Shown piece after piece: positions 45,675 to 56,702 of a stretch of DNA of 64,000 bases; position 1 is the first letter of the stretch; each line of letters starts with the position of its first letter. Location of the stretch: positions 5,830,501-5,894,500 of the forward strand of contig NC_080042.1 of the NCBI RefSeq assembly GCF_012489685.1, written 5' to 3'. A model generated the notes under the pieces. It saw nothing but the letters and a program-made list of their open reading frames with translations. It was not told the DNA's origin and searched no databases. Source of the stretch: Lotus japonicus. Taxonomy: Eukaryota > Streptophyta > Magnoliopsida > Fabales > Fabaceae. The translations under genes were made by a program, and so were the position numbers.

Positions 45675-46376
45675 TGTGTTTGATTGATTTATTCTAGAAA
45701 GTTTGGATTGTTTACGTGATCAACAAGCTAGGGTTGTTGAAGACGTTTCTGTGTGCCGTTCAGAGAATATATCAAGTGTGATCATATTGGTTACAAAGGA
45801 TTTGATTTGAATTTATATTGTGGAAGTTTTTATCTTTTGTTCAAATCTTATTTGATAAGATTTACTGCAGTTTTAAAAGATTTACTGTCTAGTTTTGTTG
45901 TGGACTCTTTGTTCGTTCAAGCCCATCAAAGATAAGGCCTGAAGAACTACTATATATGAAGACTTAAACCTAGTTGCTAGGGGTGCTTTTGATTGATAAT
46001 TTTAGGGTTTTTATCCTTGTGAGTTCACACTGTTATTGTAATTCTCTCAGTAGCTTTACCTGTTGTTGTTTGGCTGAGAGTTGTTTGTTTGTTAGTGTTT
46101 GATCGTGTGATCTGTCTTTGCTCTTGTTGTAAGGGATCAATCACTCTGACAGTGATTGTAGGGGCTCTCATACTTAGGGGGATGACTACGTACAAAACAC
46201 TGGGTAGTATCAGGGGACATGAGTGTTAAGCAAGGTTTTCTTTTGTAAAACCATTGTACCAGTATTACTAATAGTGAATTTTCTTTCTCGGGTGAAAACC
46301 CTCCAGACGTAAGTGATATTGCACCGAACTAGTTACCAATCTCTTGTGTTAATCTTTATTGTTTTGTTGATTAACA
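45675..46376 (+). repeat. solo LTR, TSD TACTG
   Basis: Starts TGTGTTTGATTG, ends GTTGATTAACA, with TACTG at 45670-45674 and 46377-46381. Contains CTATATATGAAGAC, a likely promoter, and a CCCTCCAGACGTAAGTG-type 3' region as in copia LTRs. 702 bp. The sequence reads across it (GATGATTTACTG..AACTGAAC), so the empty site can be inferred. Confidence 0.85.
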
Positions 46377-46381
46377 TACTG

Positions 46382-47762
46382 AACTGAACATATTATTTTG
46401 TAACATGTTGTACAAGATGTCTTAGACATCGAGTAGAACATCGGTCCTACGGTTTCCAAAAGTTCAAAACTTTTACTCATATCGTTTATCATGTTTTGTA
46501 TGATAACAATTTTAGGGCATAAGTGGAACACTAAAAATTTTATATTTTAGGAACACTTTGACTTATCGTCTATGTCTTTTTGTTTTGTCCAAGCCTAAGC
46601 AGCCTACACAAAATGGCAGTTCAATCCCTGTGAAGAAATTGCATTCTACTGGTCAAAGCCTATCATCTTACTCAAAATGACCATTGGAAGAAAGAAGATC
46701 GTCTAAGGAAAGAAGATCGTTTGAAGAATGAGTTCCATGTTTGAATCATAAAAAGGTTTCAAAAACTTGGAGAAGAAGTTTCAAGAAAAGAGCACGTGAT
46801 CTGACAAAGCACAGTGACCAAAGCCGAAGTACAATGTTGTCACCATCAAGCTGCCATATTTGCTCCTAAACGGATAGAAGCAAAGACTAATGCTACCTAC
46901 CAACTGACAGACTACTTCTTTTGGGCAAACGGCCTTCATCAAACAGTGTCATGCATTTAATGCACCTGACACAGGTACATAAAAACACCATTTGGTCCAA
47001 CGACTATAATCTTTGTGAAGAACAAGCTTCAACGGCTATAATCTCTCTCACAGAAGATCAAGAAGTATAAAAGCAAGACTTGAAGAATTCAAGGGCTAAC
47101 GATCCAACCTCTATTGAATCTATCTCAACGATCAAAAAGTCTACAAGAAGCAAGAAACTAAGACAAATTTAAGAGTCAAATATTTTGACATCGCCTGCTT
47201 CAAGAAGAAGAGAACCATACCTAAGAGTCAAATCCTCTTACGCAACTCTCTCTATATCTAGAACTCAAAGTATTTCACATAGTCAAATCTTATCCAATAC
47301 TTTGTAGTTCTTATGCTTAGCATTTTCTACTATCCCTCTTGTGCGAATAGAATCTCCTAGAAGCACACGATCTTGAAAAAGATTTTAGGAGTAGTTTTGA
47401 ACAATACTTTATAAAGGAGAAGTCCTTGATAACACTGGTTGGGAGAAGTCCTGTCGAGTACTTGCTGGGAGGAGTCTTGTCCAATACTTGTTGGGAGAAG
47501 TCATGTCTAATACTTGTTGTAGGAGAAGTCCTTGATACTTGGATAGTGAAATCTTGGTTTATCCAAGGAATGGATATAGCCTAATCGTTTGTTGGTGAAC
47601 CAGGATATATCGTCGTGCTTCTATCGTTTACGATCTTACTCTTATATCCGCTGCACCAAACGATTGCAAAAATGTTTTAGAAACTTATAATCGTTTGAAA
47701 ACTCAAGTTTTAAAAGAAAACAATTCAAATCCTCCTTTTTTGTGTTCCTTTATTTGATTTCA
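46382..47762 (+). repeat. older SIRE-like LTR, plus strand, homologous in inverse to 43964-45240
   Basis: From about 46455 to 47762 this matches the reverse complement of the 43964-45240 LTR: TGCTACCTACC, GCATTTAATGCACCTGA, CTAGAACTCAAAGTAT, CAATACTTTGTAGTTCTT, CACTATCCCTCTTGTG. It ends CCTCC..TTGTGTTCC..GATTTCA. The exact start and a target duplication could not be fixed. Divergence is clearly higher than between the young copia LTRs. Confidence 0.7.
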
Positions 47763-48246
47763 AGATCTGGGTTTTTTACCTGTATTTTTGTTAACACTTT
47801 TTTTTTTGTTTTTCTATGTTGCTGTGAATGGATCTGTAATGTTGATCTTTTTCCTAGGATCTAGGATTTTTTGATATGTTTTTATGGATCTGTTTGTTCC
47901 CTATTCTTCTTCTCTTTTTTTTGTGATTGTTTTTTTGGATTCACAATCCGTGCGAATCCGACCGGCAAAACCGCCACCCTACGAAATCGAACCCAAACAA
48001 CTCGTAGTTGTTAAATGGAAGGTGGCGAGTCTGGTGGTTTTGCGTTTTTCAACTGACAAAACCGATGTTTGTGGACTGAAACTGATCAAGACCGTCTGAT
48101 GGACAGCCTACGATGAAGGATAAACTCATAAGAAGCTTGGTCATATCATTATCAATCACATTTTTTTTTTGAAAGTATTATCAATCACATTTCAAAACTG
48201 TCTAAAAATGATTTAGTAAAAATATATCTACCTGAACTTTCTTTTG
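47763..48246. other. flank with decayed copia sequence
   Basis: T-rich. The last ~80 bases (TCAAAACTGTCTAAAAATGATTTAG..) resemble the decayed GAG-pre-integrase part of the copia remnant interrupted by the LINE-like insertion at 48261. Confidence 0.35.
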
Positions 48247-48260
48247 TTACTCATTGTGTT

Positions 48261-49397
48261 TTTTTTTAGAGAACAAAAGAATTTATTGAAAAATAAAAGC
48301 AGAATACAACTCCCGCAAGGAGGTCACAAAGCAAAGGAACCCGCAAAACCCCAACAAAAACCAAACAAAAGACGAAACTACCGGAAAAAACAAAGAAAAC
48401 CTACCCAACAAGACAACCCAAAAGCTTGCCAAAAAGAACTAACCGACTAAAAAGAAACCAGACAGACACTAGATACCTATGAGCCCACAGGCCCATTATC
48501 TCTAAGGTAATCCGCTAGGCCCCGAATAGCTTCGTCCTCGCTGCCGGGGAACTCCAAACCCGCTATTTTTCCCAAGAAATAAGCCTTTCTAGCACGCGTG
48601 AAATAAGGGCCAGAGAGAGAAGGAGGCTCAACAGGCGCAGCGCACGCAAGCGGCACCCTCACAAACAACCTTTTTTGGACGATCCCTAGGCCTGCGAGAA
48701 GCCCCCCCGGAATCACGCTTCGCCCCCAGCTTCTTCCTGGGTCGACCACGAGGATGGGGCCGCGGCGGGGAATACTCAAGCGAAGGGTCTCCAAAACACA
48801 AATCCTCATCCTCCCCATGAGAAGAACCTTGAGATATAGCATCTATACCCATTCTCTCATGATCCTCCAAAGTTGAGCAATATCCTCCCTCAAAGCTTGA
48901 AGAGCAGCCTGAAGCAGAAAGCGGAGAGACACCGGCGACGGGGGGCGAACAGCCTACAACACCACTGTAACCCACCGGCGAGAGTAAGCGATCAAAAGTT
49001 ACCCCAAGAGGCACTTCCCATGGAACCTCCACAGCCTGGGAAAGAGACACCACCTCAGAATTACCCCTAGAAACATCTGGCGCCAGGAAATAGCCCTGAT
49101 AAAAAGGAATCTCAAGCGAGCCATTTCCAAATGCAAGAGACGTTGAGCCTGAGGAAAAAGAGGCCGAGTTACCTGAACCAACAAAATAATTGCAACGCAA
49201 CAACTCCAAACTTGCGTGGGATGCAACGAACCTGGACCATAAAAAAACCCATTCTCCAAGAAGAGATTTCCAATTAAAAGAGAGCAATAAAGAATCATTT
49301 AAAAATATTGAAAAACTCTCCACCGAACTAAAGTCCAGCCAAATAAAGTGGGAAGAAGAAACGCAGCCCACATTTGAACCAATAGGCACATTTCGTC
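48261..49397 (-). mobile_element. LINE-type insertion, minus strand, with 14-bp TSD
   Basis: Identical flanks TTACTCATTGTGTT lie at 48247-48260 and 49398-49411. On the minus strand it ends in a 3' UTR with AATAAATTC and an A run at the 3' edge. The 5' end is inside a coding frame, so it is 5'-truncated. It landed in a copia integrase remnant. Confidence 0.88.
48477..49389 (-). pseudogene. LINE ORF1-like protein C-terminal part with AT-hook-like motif
   Basis: The frame 48628-49389 is Ser/Gly-rich (SGNSASFSSGSTSLAFGNGS). It carries RGRPRKKLGAKR, an AT-hook-like basic motif, and RPRDRPKKVV near its end. A frameshift near 48650-48700 shifts the probable continuation to the 48477 frame, which ends LSGPYFTRARKAYFLGKIAG .. 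LADYLRDNGPVGS. No endonuclease or RT follows before the poly(A), so this is not the usual 3' part of a LINE; it may be a non-autonomous or chimeric retrocopy. The family is inferred from context, not from a recognised domain. Confidence 0.5.
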
Positions 49398-49411
49398 TTA
49401 CTCATTGTGTT

Positions 49412-49740
49412 AAGCTTGACAAAAAGGGAAATAAATTAAGAGTTTATACTTCTTAACCTCGAGCATCTACATTTTGTTTGTCCTACAAGAAGTGCTAGTT
49501 TTGGACAAATTCATTATGATACTGTCAAAGTTGATGACTATTCAACATTTTCATGGGTAATATATCTAGCACACAAGTATCGTTCTTTTGAAAGCTTTTC
49601 AATTTCCTGTAAAATAATGCAGATTGAAAAATGTTTTTTATCTCTTCAATCAAAAGTGATCATGTACAGGGTTTGCAATGCAAAGTTCAAAACCTTTTGT
49701 TAAGAGAATTACATCTCTCACAATTTTTCTGAATTGAGTT
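49412..49740 (+). pseudogene. Ty1-copia integrase remnant
   Basis: Across two frames it reads LEHLHFVCPTRSASFGQIHY, VDDYSTFSWVIYLAHKYRSF and later a decayed NFSELSY, matching copia integrase order (LELLHIDLFGPT, VDDYSRFTWVIFLAHK, GISHNFSAP). Frames shift repeatedly. It is the right half of the target of the LINE-type insertion. Confidence 0.75.
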
Positions 49741-50094
49741 ATCTTGTTGATGTTTGAAACCCAATCATTACAATCTCCCACTAGTATTTAGAGCTCCTCC
49801 AAGTGCAATTTACTTAGACGAATATTTCTTGTGTTATACATACATGCTGGATGGTATTATACATAGTAGGGGTGGCAAAATATTTCATGAGTATGATCCA
49901 TCTAATCCATTCATGAAAATATCCATCCATATCCATCTACATAAAAAATAAAATAAGTATCTTATTGGATGGATACAATCCATCCATTAAAAATCCAAAT
50001 CTATTGTATTATTATTTTAAAATTTTATGGATCACTAATGTATTTCATGGATTTTAATGGATTGACTTAAAATCCTGCTGGATTACAAAAATAA
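49741..50094. other. hAT-like left terminus and flank
   Basis: TAGGGGTGGCAAAATATTTCATG at 49868 looks like a hAT-type left end (compare 30849 and 38170), followed by ATCCATCCAT-type subterminal repeats. No matching right end was found, so the telo-box array at 50095-51365 may lie inside this element. Confidence 0.45.
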
Positions 50095-51365
50095 ACCAAA
50101 AAACCCTAAAATAAACACAAAACCAGACTTGAACCTAAAATCATCAAAAAAACCTAACATCAGTTGAAAACCTTGAAATAGGCCCTAAACGCGACCTCAA
50201 CACTAAAATCGACCAAAAAACCTAAAATCGACCAAAAACTAAAATAGCTCCAACGCCTACAATAGATCCAACCTAAATTGACCCTAAACCCAACCTCAAC
50301 CCTAAAATCTGCCCCAAACCTAAAATCGGTCTAGAACACTAACATCGATCCTAAATCCTAAAATCGGTCTAAAATCCTAACCTTGACCCCTAAACTCGAC
50401 ACTAATACCGACCTGAACCCTAAAATCGATATTAAAATCGACTTGAACCTTAAAATCGGTCGATACCGTAAAATCGCCCAAAAAACTAAAATCATCAGTA
50501 AAACCTAAAATCGACCCAGAAAACTAAAATCAACTCAAAACCATAAAATTAACACTAAACCAGACTTAAACCTTAAAATTAACACTAAACTCGACTTAAA
50601 CCTTAAAATTGGCCCAAAACATAAAATCAGCCAAAAACCCTAAAATCAACCCTAAACCTAACTTGAACCCTAAAGTCGGCCACAAAATCTAAAATCAACC
50701 CTAAACCCTAAAAGCAGCCCAAGTCCTGACTTAAACCCTAAAATTGGCCGAAAGAACCCTTTTAGGTTTTGGTGCCAATTGTAAGGTTCAAGGGTTGATT
50801 TTACTGTGAAGGGCTAATTTTAGGGTTTTAAGCTTATTTTAGGGTTTTAAGCCGATGTTAGGGTTTAGGGATTGATTTTACTCTTTGGGGCTGATTTTAG
50901 GGTTTAGGGTCAAATTTTTAGATGATTTTAGGGTTTTGAGCCGATATTAGAGTTTAGGGTCCTTTGAGTTTTGAGCTGATTTCATGGTTTTGAGCTTATT
51001 TTAGGGTTTAGGGGTGTTTTTTGAGTTTTGAGTCGATCTTCGGGCTTTGGGCTGATTTTTTAGTTTTGAGCCCATTGTATGGTATGCGGTTGATTTTACG
51101 GTTTATGGCCGATATTTGAGGTTTGAGCCGATATCAGGGTTTTGGGATTGATTTTAGGGTTTGCGGTCGATTTAGGGTCTAGGGTCAATTTTTGGGTTTT
51201 GAGTCGATTTTAGGGTTTTGGGGCCAATTTCAGGGTTTTAGTTGATTTTTGGGGTCGGGTCGATTTTAGGGTTCCGTGATCGATTTAACTCTTTACTGTC
51301 AACTTTAGGGTTTATGGTTGATTTTAGGGTTTTGAGCCAGTATGAGGGTTTGATGCAGATTTTAG
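50095..51365. repeat. third palindromic telo-box array
   Basis: Repeats of AACCCTAAAATCGACC/AAACTAAAATC type run to about 50755, then switch to the complement (GATTTTAGGGTTTTGAGCCG) up to 51365. Units are more diverged than in 40.2-42.9 kb. No ORF and no recognisable domain. Confidence 0.8.
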
Positions 51366-51801
51366 GGTATTGTTCATATAATGTTTCTTTTCAAGGATTA
51401 CTTAAGTGGATTGCATAAATATGCTTGAAGGGTCTGCATTGGTTTTGGTTTTGAGTGGTCTTGCTTTAATTTTCTCTTCGCTCGTTTAACTTTTCAGTTG
51501 TTTTTGGGTGTCTGTTATTTGTTATCTTTGTGGTTTCTCTTTATGGTTTTGGCGGTTGAGTGGTGGTTGGGTATTTTTTGGCTTGATGTTGGCTGAGAGG
51601 ATTGTTTTTCCCTCGTGCTAGCTTTTGTTCTTGCTTGAGATTTTACTCTAAGTTTTTCATTCAATAACTTTTTTTAAAGCAAAAGATATAATATATAAAG
51701 GACGTACACACCAAAAGTGTATTAATAATACTTATTTTACGATATTAAATATTTAATACTTGAGTTTAAAATATCAATATCAATATCAATATCAATCAAT
51801 A
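51366..51801 (+). other. LINE-like 3' tail and AT-rich flank
   Basis: 51380-51680 is a T-rich stretch ending near ATTCAATAAC and a short A-containing end, like the LINE 3' UTRs elsewhere in the window, but no coding part is attached. ATCAATATCAAT repeats lie at 51770-51800. Confidence 0.35.
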
Positions 51802-52147
51802 TCAATATATATTAGAAAAGAAGAACTTTCATAGTGACGTGTCAGCACCAGATTAATTGTTAGTGACGTGTCGGCACCAGATTAATTCTCATAAAAATTA
51901 TTCCACGTGTCAATTTGTTAGAGGGTATAATTTTCAATTTGTTAGAGGGTAAAATTTTAGATTTGATTAGGATTTAGGTTGTTTATTTCTTGATTTTATC
52001 TTAATTTATTTTTGATTTATTTTTAGAGTATTAATTAATTTTTATGGTATTTTTATTGAATTTTCGGATTTTTAATTAATTCAGAATTGTATGAGTTTTT
52101 ATTGTGATTTGCTAGATTTTATAGTTTTTATCTATATTTATTTAGTA

Positions 52148-53079
52148 CTCCCTCCGTTCCTTTTTATTTGTCTTTCTAGCACAATTTTTTTGTTTCCTTT
52201 TATTTGTCATTTGGTGATTTAAGGTTACATTGTACCAATTATACCCCTAACACAATCTCATTTATTCCATTCAAAGTTTAGTAGTGGAAATTTAATTTAA
52301 TGAGCTTCCTGAAAACTGTGTTGTCTTTCTTACTTCAAAATTTCATTATCCAATCTGATTTTAGCTTTAATTATTCATATGACTATTCAACTTGACTATA
52401 AATACATACTCCAATGTTACTTTGCGGTTAATTATGGAGTACATTTCATATAATCACATCATAAAATTGCATGATACTTATGATACTTAGTGGTTCAAAA
52501 AAAACTGCAGTAGAATTTGATTGAATGGAAACTAGCCTTTCAATTTAAAAAATAAATGAATTCAAATAATATTCCCAATATAGTTTTAAATTCCAATGTT
52601 ACACAAAAAAAAGAGTATAGCATTAAATTCTGTCATAGGAAAAAAAAATCATTTGAAGACTTAGAATTCTATAAAAAGAAAACACATGGTGAATTATCTA
52701 GTGCACAATTAAAAAAATCTGATGGAAAAAGCAAGAGTGGAAGACTCATTGGTCTCATTGCAATATTTGAAGACTCATTGTTTATCAAGTGCACAATTCT
52801 GCGTTTCCTTTTTTTTTTTGAGGTCTTTTAGTCTTTCTTTGAGGAGTGCATGAGACAATGTAAGATTAATGTTGTTGAAACCTGAAATAGTTTAATGATA
52901 TGAGAGAGAGTGTTGTGGAAAAATTAGGAAATTAATTATTGGAGAGAGAAATTCTATGAATGAAGATAAAGTAAATAGTGAATTGAATTAGGGTAAAATG
53001 GGAAAATTAGCTCTAAAAGTGCAATACCTTGGTGGAAGAGCTTTGTACTAGAAAGACAAATAAAAAGGAACGGAGGGAG
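52148..53079. mobile_element. Stowaway-like (Tc1/mariner) element, 932 bp
   Basis: Termini CTCCCTCCGTTCCTTTTTAT and ATAAAAAGGAACGGAGGGAG with TA flanks (52146-52147 and 53080-53081). It sits inside a copy of the 190-bp repeat; other copies (for example near 58736, TTAGTACCTTTTTAAATTT) show the uninterrupted site. No transposase; the frame at 52556-52831 has no known motif. Confidence 0.92.
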
Positions 53080-53398
53080 TACCTTTTAAAATTTTAGATT
53101 TGATTAGGATTTAGGTTGTTTATTTCATGATTTTTATCTTAATTTATCTTATTATTTATTTTTAGAGTATTAATTAAATTTTATGGTATTTTTATTGAAT
53201 TTTCGGTTTTTTAATTAATTCAGGATTTTATGAGTTTTTATTGTGATTTTCTAGATTTTGGTAGTTTTTATATATCTTTAATTAGTACCTTCTTAAATTT
53301 TAGAATTGATTAGGAATAAATTGTATATGTAAATAATTTCATATTAAAATTAACTAAAAAAAGTCAATATATTATAAAAACTCAAGCAAAATAATACT

Positions 53399-53687
53399 TC
53401 ATTCTTGTGAGTTCATCCACCTCCCTTGTGTCACATCCATGAGCACAGCGAGAGAAGGCCAACATGTCCATCTCATATAGAGGATGAAGAACAAGGAAAG
53501 GTCCCCTTTCCCTCAAAATCCTCACTATCTTTCTACTGAGTTCCTCTATTTGTGGAGTAAACCGCAAAGCTTCAAAATTTTCTTTACATCTCAGCTTTTG
53601 AATCTCAAGAGGTAGTCCATTCTTCGCGAGGCGAGCATCAGTTCTATTCAGGTGCATGACCTTGTGTTTAAGTAATAGAGGAAGGAT
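53399..53687 (-). pseudogene. protein O-fucosyltransferase (plant DUF246 family) exon fragment
   Basis: A single minus-strand exon between an AG acceptor (ATCACAG) and a GT donor (ATGAA|GTATT). It reads [60 protein letters not shown], then [20 protein letters not shown] and ELTRM. This matches the conserved core of plant GDP-fucose protein O-fucosyltransferase-like proteins (canonical [15 protein letters not shown]). The LR of LHLRYE, thought to matter for GDP-fucose binding, reads PL here. Flanking exons are absent, so it is a captured or stranded exon. Confidence 0.82.
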
Positions 53688-54866
53688 CTGTGATAAACAA
53701 GAATGTGAATTAGTTGAAGTTACTCAAGAAAAAAAAAACAAATAAGTGAAAGATATATATCATGTTAACCGAATAAAGACCTGTTTTTCATAGTATATAT
53801 GTAATATCAGACCAGCTAATTGGTGGCAAGTAGGATAGTCCTAATTCAACTCTTCTCTTGAGCCTAGGTGGTACTTGCTTCAAAATTCTAACCTCATATC
53901 TCAAGGAGGCAATGAGTTTATCTACATAAAAAATCCTTGGAACTCACTGCCACATCAAGGAAACAGAAATGAGGATACTTCAATCAAGAAATTACGATGA
54001 TAATCATAAAAGGAGATGCCACCTGAACTATAATTATCATACAGAAATAGTAATGTGCAAACCTTGGATCGGCCCATAAAGATGTCTATTCATAGGAGCG
54101 TCAATGCCGGCCACCTCACATTCCTTTCTGGCCCGAGAGTCCACTCTTTCCAACCCTGCAAAATCACGCATCATCCACAAGTTCAAAATATTCTTAAATA
54201 TCTTAAGAATTTTGACTACCATATATGTTAAGAATGATTAACCAAAAAAATTCAAATCAGGAATTACATATATTACTTACTTACTAATATTAATTACATA
54301 TATTACTTTTTATTAAAAATAATAATTTTTTATCATTATTCTCTAACCATATCATTATTCTCTATCCATGCATTACTTTTATATTTTTTTAAGGCCCGGA
54401 AAAGATAGAATCAAATTGGAGATTTTTATATTTATTACCATTTGACCAGAAAAATAGATTTATTACTCTTAAGAATAAACAAATATTTATTACCGTATAC
54501 TGCACCAAAGTTATTAGAACCTTTAATTTCTTTATTGTACTTACAGAATTATTTTCTAGATCCTGAGTATTTTTTATTTTTTATAAATTTAATTATGATG
54601 ATTTTTTAACTAAAAATAATATATATATATTTATTTATTTTATATTAATCTCCATGTAACAAATTGGCTAAGATGGGCTTCTTTTGTGACAACGTATTAT
54701 CATTGTCATATATATAGAACTATGATTCATTATCACTTATATTATTTTTCATCTACACTTTATTTTTTCTTTTTCAATCAATTCACTCATTAATTTTTTA
54801 CGTTTCTTATTTTTTTCATATCAATCGATATCAATATATCAACATCAATATCATCCTCAATATCAA
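53688..54866. other. Helitron-cluster interior, possible second captured exon
   Basis: Minus strand 54060-54165 is open (LERVDSRARKECEVAGIDAP .. NRHLYGPIQG), preceded by TGCAG and followed by a GT. It looks like an exon but I cannot name it. The rest is AT-rich. Confidence 0.4.
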
Positions 54867-55489
54867 TCAATATATATTAGAAAAGAACAAGGGTTATGAT
54901 AGCAAATTGGTGACGTATTAACTCTTAATGCATTTTATTCCACGTGTCAAGACAAGGTTAATTAGTTAATATACTAGAATGGATCTGTCCTATTTGTGTG
55001 CCAGATATATGTTTGTTTCTCAAGGTGTAAAGGGCTTGATGAAAACAACTATTCCGTTCTACTTTTGCTTAGGTCCATTTTTGTATTCATATTTAGTTAA
55101 TATACTAGAATGGTAGTCCTATTTGTGTGCAAGATATATTTTTGTTTCTCAAGGAGTAAAGGGTTTGATGCTAACAAACTCTTGATTTCATTGTTTTTTC
55201 TTTTGACAATTGGTTTCATTGTTATTATTGGGTATATTATTAGATAAATCATGATTTATATTTCTAATTCTGTCATGCAAATTTTAATTAAAAATGTAGT
55301 GAGACAATTAACAATGGAATGGATGTTTATCAAGTATTATTTGCAATGAGTTCATTAAACTTCTGTTATGTGAATGTAAATTTTGATTAGATCTTTATAA
55401 GTTTACATGTTCTTTTATAAAGTTGTAAGCAACAAGATTTTCTATTTATTTAAGAATACCATCGAATCCTGTGGAAAAACTTTGCCCTA

Positions 55490-55855
55490 ATTATCTAAGA
55501 TTTACCTAGATTACTCTTTACTAAAATTTACAGACTTTTATTGCAGAGGCAATCTTGGCTAATTTGAATATTTTAAATTAGAGAAACTTTTAACATTAAA
55601 ATTTTAAAAGATTATCCCTAATTATCTTAGATTTACCTAGATTACTCCTTACTAAATTGACCTGACTTTTATTGTAGAGACAATCCTGACAAATTTAAAA
55701 TTTTTAAATCTGAGAAACTTTTAACATTAAAATTTTAAAAGATTATCCCTAACTATCTAAGATTTACTGAGATTACTCCTTACTAAATTGACCTGACTTT
55801 TATTGCAGAGCCAGAGACAATCTTGGCTAATTTGATATTTTTAAATCTTGAAATC
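55490..55855. repeat. tandem repeat, three ~120-bp copies
   Basis: ATTATC..AAGATTTACCTAGATTAC, GACTTTTATTG.AGAG, CAATC.TG.CTAATTTGA and TTTAACATTAAAATTTTAAA recur three times with minor differences. Confidence 0.8.
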
Positions 55856-55947
55856 GTTTTCATCATCTCTTCAAATTAAGTAAAGTCTCAAGCCTAATTT
55901 ACTGCATATTTACAGGAATCCCCTGATTTCTCATTTTATTCTTTCTC

Positions 55948-56475
55948 ATGATCTACAATATAAAAATAAAAGATGTCGTGCTCAATCTAGGATTTTCCAG
56001 ATTTAAGATTAGTCAACCAACCTTCCCAAATAGTCCCGTTGGTTCCCAGTTATTTACAAGTCCTCCATCTAACCTCAATTCGGATCATAGTACTCCAAAT
56101 AGCTCGACCGAAGCACGACTGAAAAGAAAATCCATTATGAAACAGAAAAGATCTTCAGTCAAATCTTCAATTAATATTTATGTTAGGCTGTTTTTAATAG
56201 AAGACGAAAATGTCCAAAATCCCTTGAAAAATATGTTGAGCCAACCATCAGATAAACAAAGAAAATTTGCACAAGCTCGAGCGAATAGTAAGCCGAATTT
56301 GAAGCGCAACAAAGAGCATAGGGAAAACCAGAACATGGAAAATATACAACCCGATAGTCCACCAATAGACTCTATTTGTGAAGTTGGTGCCCTCAGCAAT
56401 GATGAGTACACTAAGGGTTTGTTCGGTTGGAGAGGGGAAAGTGGGAGGAAAGAAAACACAGAAACCGAGGAATGA
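55948..56475 (+). CDS. hypothetical open frame inside a Helitron
   Basis: 175 residues: hydrophilic and Ser/Asn/Lys-rich (STPNSSTEARLKRKSIMKQK, AQARANSKPNLKRNKEHREN). No transmembrane segment, no catalytic motif. The final third runs into a MITE-like patch, so the natural end is unclear. It could be a remnant of a Helitron-encoded or captured protein; no family is recognised. Confidence 0.3.
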   Translation: MIYNIKIKDVVLNLGFSRFKISQPTFPNSPVGSQLFTSPPSNLNSDHSTPNSSTEARLKRKSIMKQKRSSVKSSINIYVRLFLIEDENVQNPLKNMLSQPSDKQRKFAQARANSKPNLKRNKEHRENQNMENIQPDSPPIDSICEVGALSNDEYTKGLFGWRGESGRKENTETEE

Positions 56476-56702
56476 ATTTAGATTAAGGTGTAGTCCAAAT
56501 TCATTTCTCGAGATCAAACGAGTTTCTGTTGATCTCAATCAGGCTCAGAAGATAAGTCTTTTTGTCCACTTTTCTTACGATTTCAGAATCTTCTATTTCA
56601 TATGTTGTTTAATATATTTTTAATAATCAAGGTATTAATTGATGTATCAAATACGTACAATACACATATTCCCCGTGCAACGCACGGGTAAAGAAACACT
56701 AG

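Larger units (their letters stand above)
54867..56702 (+). mobile_element. Helitron copy with both termini
   Basis: 5' TCAATATATATTAGAAAAG after A; 3' hairpin and CTAG before T. The interior contains a GAGAAACTTTTAACATTAAA-type tandem repeat at about 55500-55850 (three copies) and an open frame at 55948-56475. A GGTTTGTTCGGTTGGAGAGG-like patch at 56414 resembles the end of a Tourist-type MITE. Confidence 0.7.

Noticed and set aside
48873..49456. Plus-strand frames of 65-99 residues
   Set aside because: Antisense shadows of the LINE-type ORF1-like frame.
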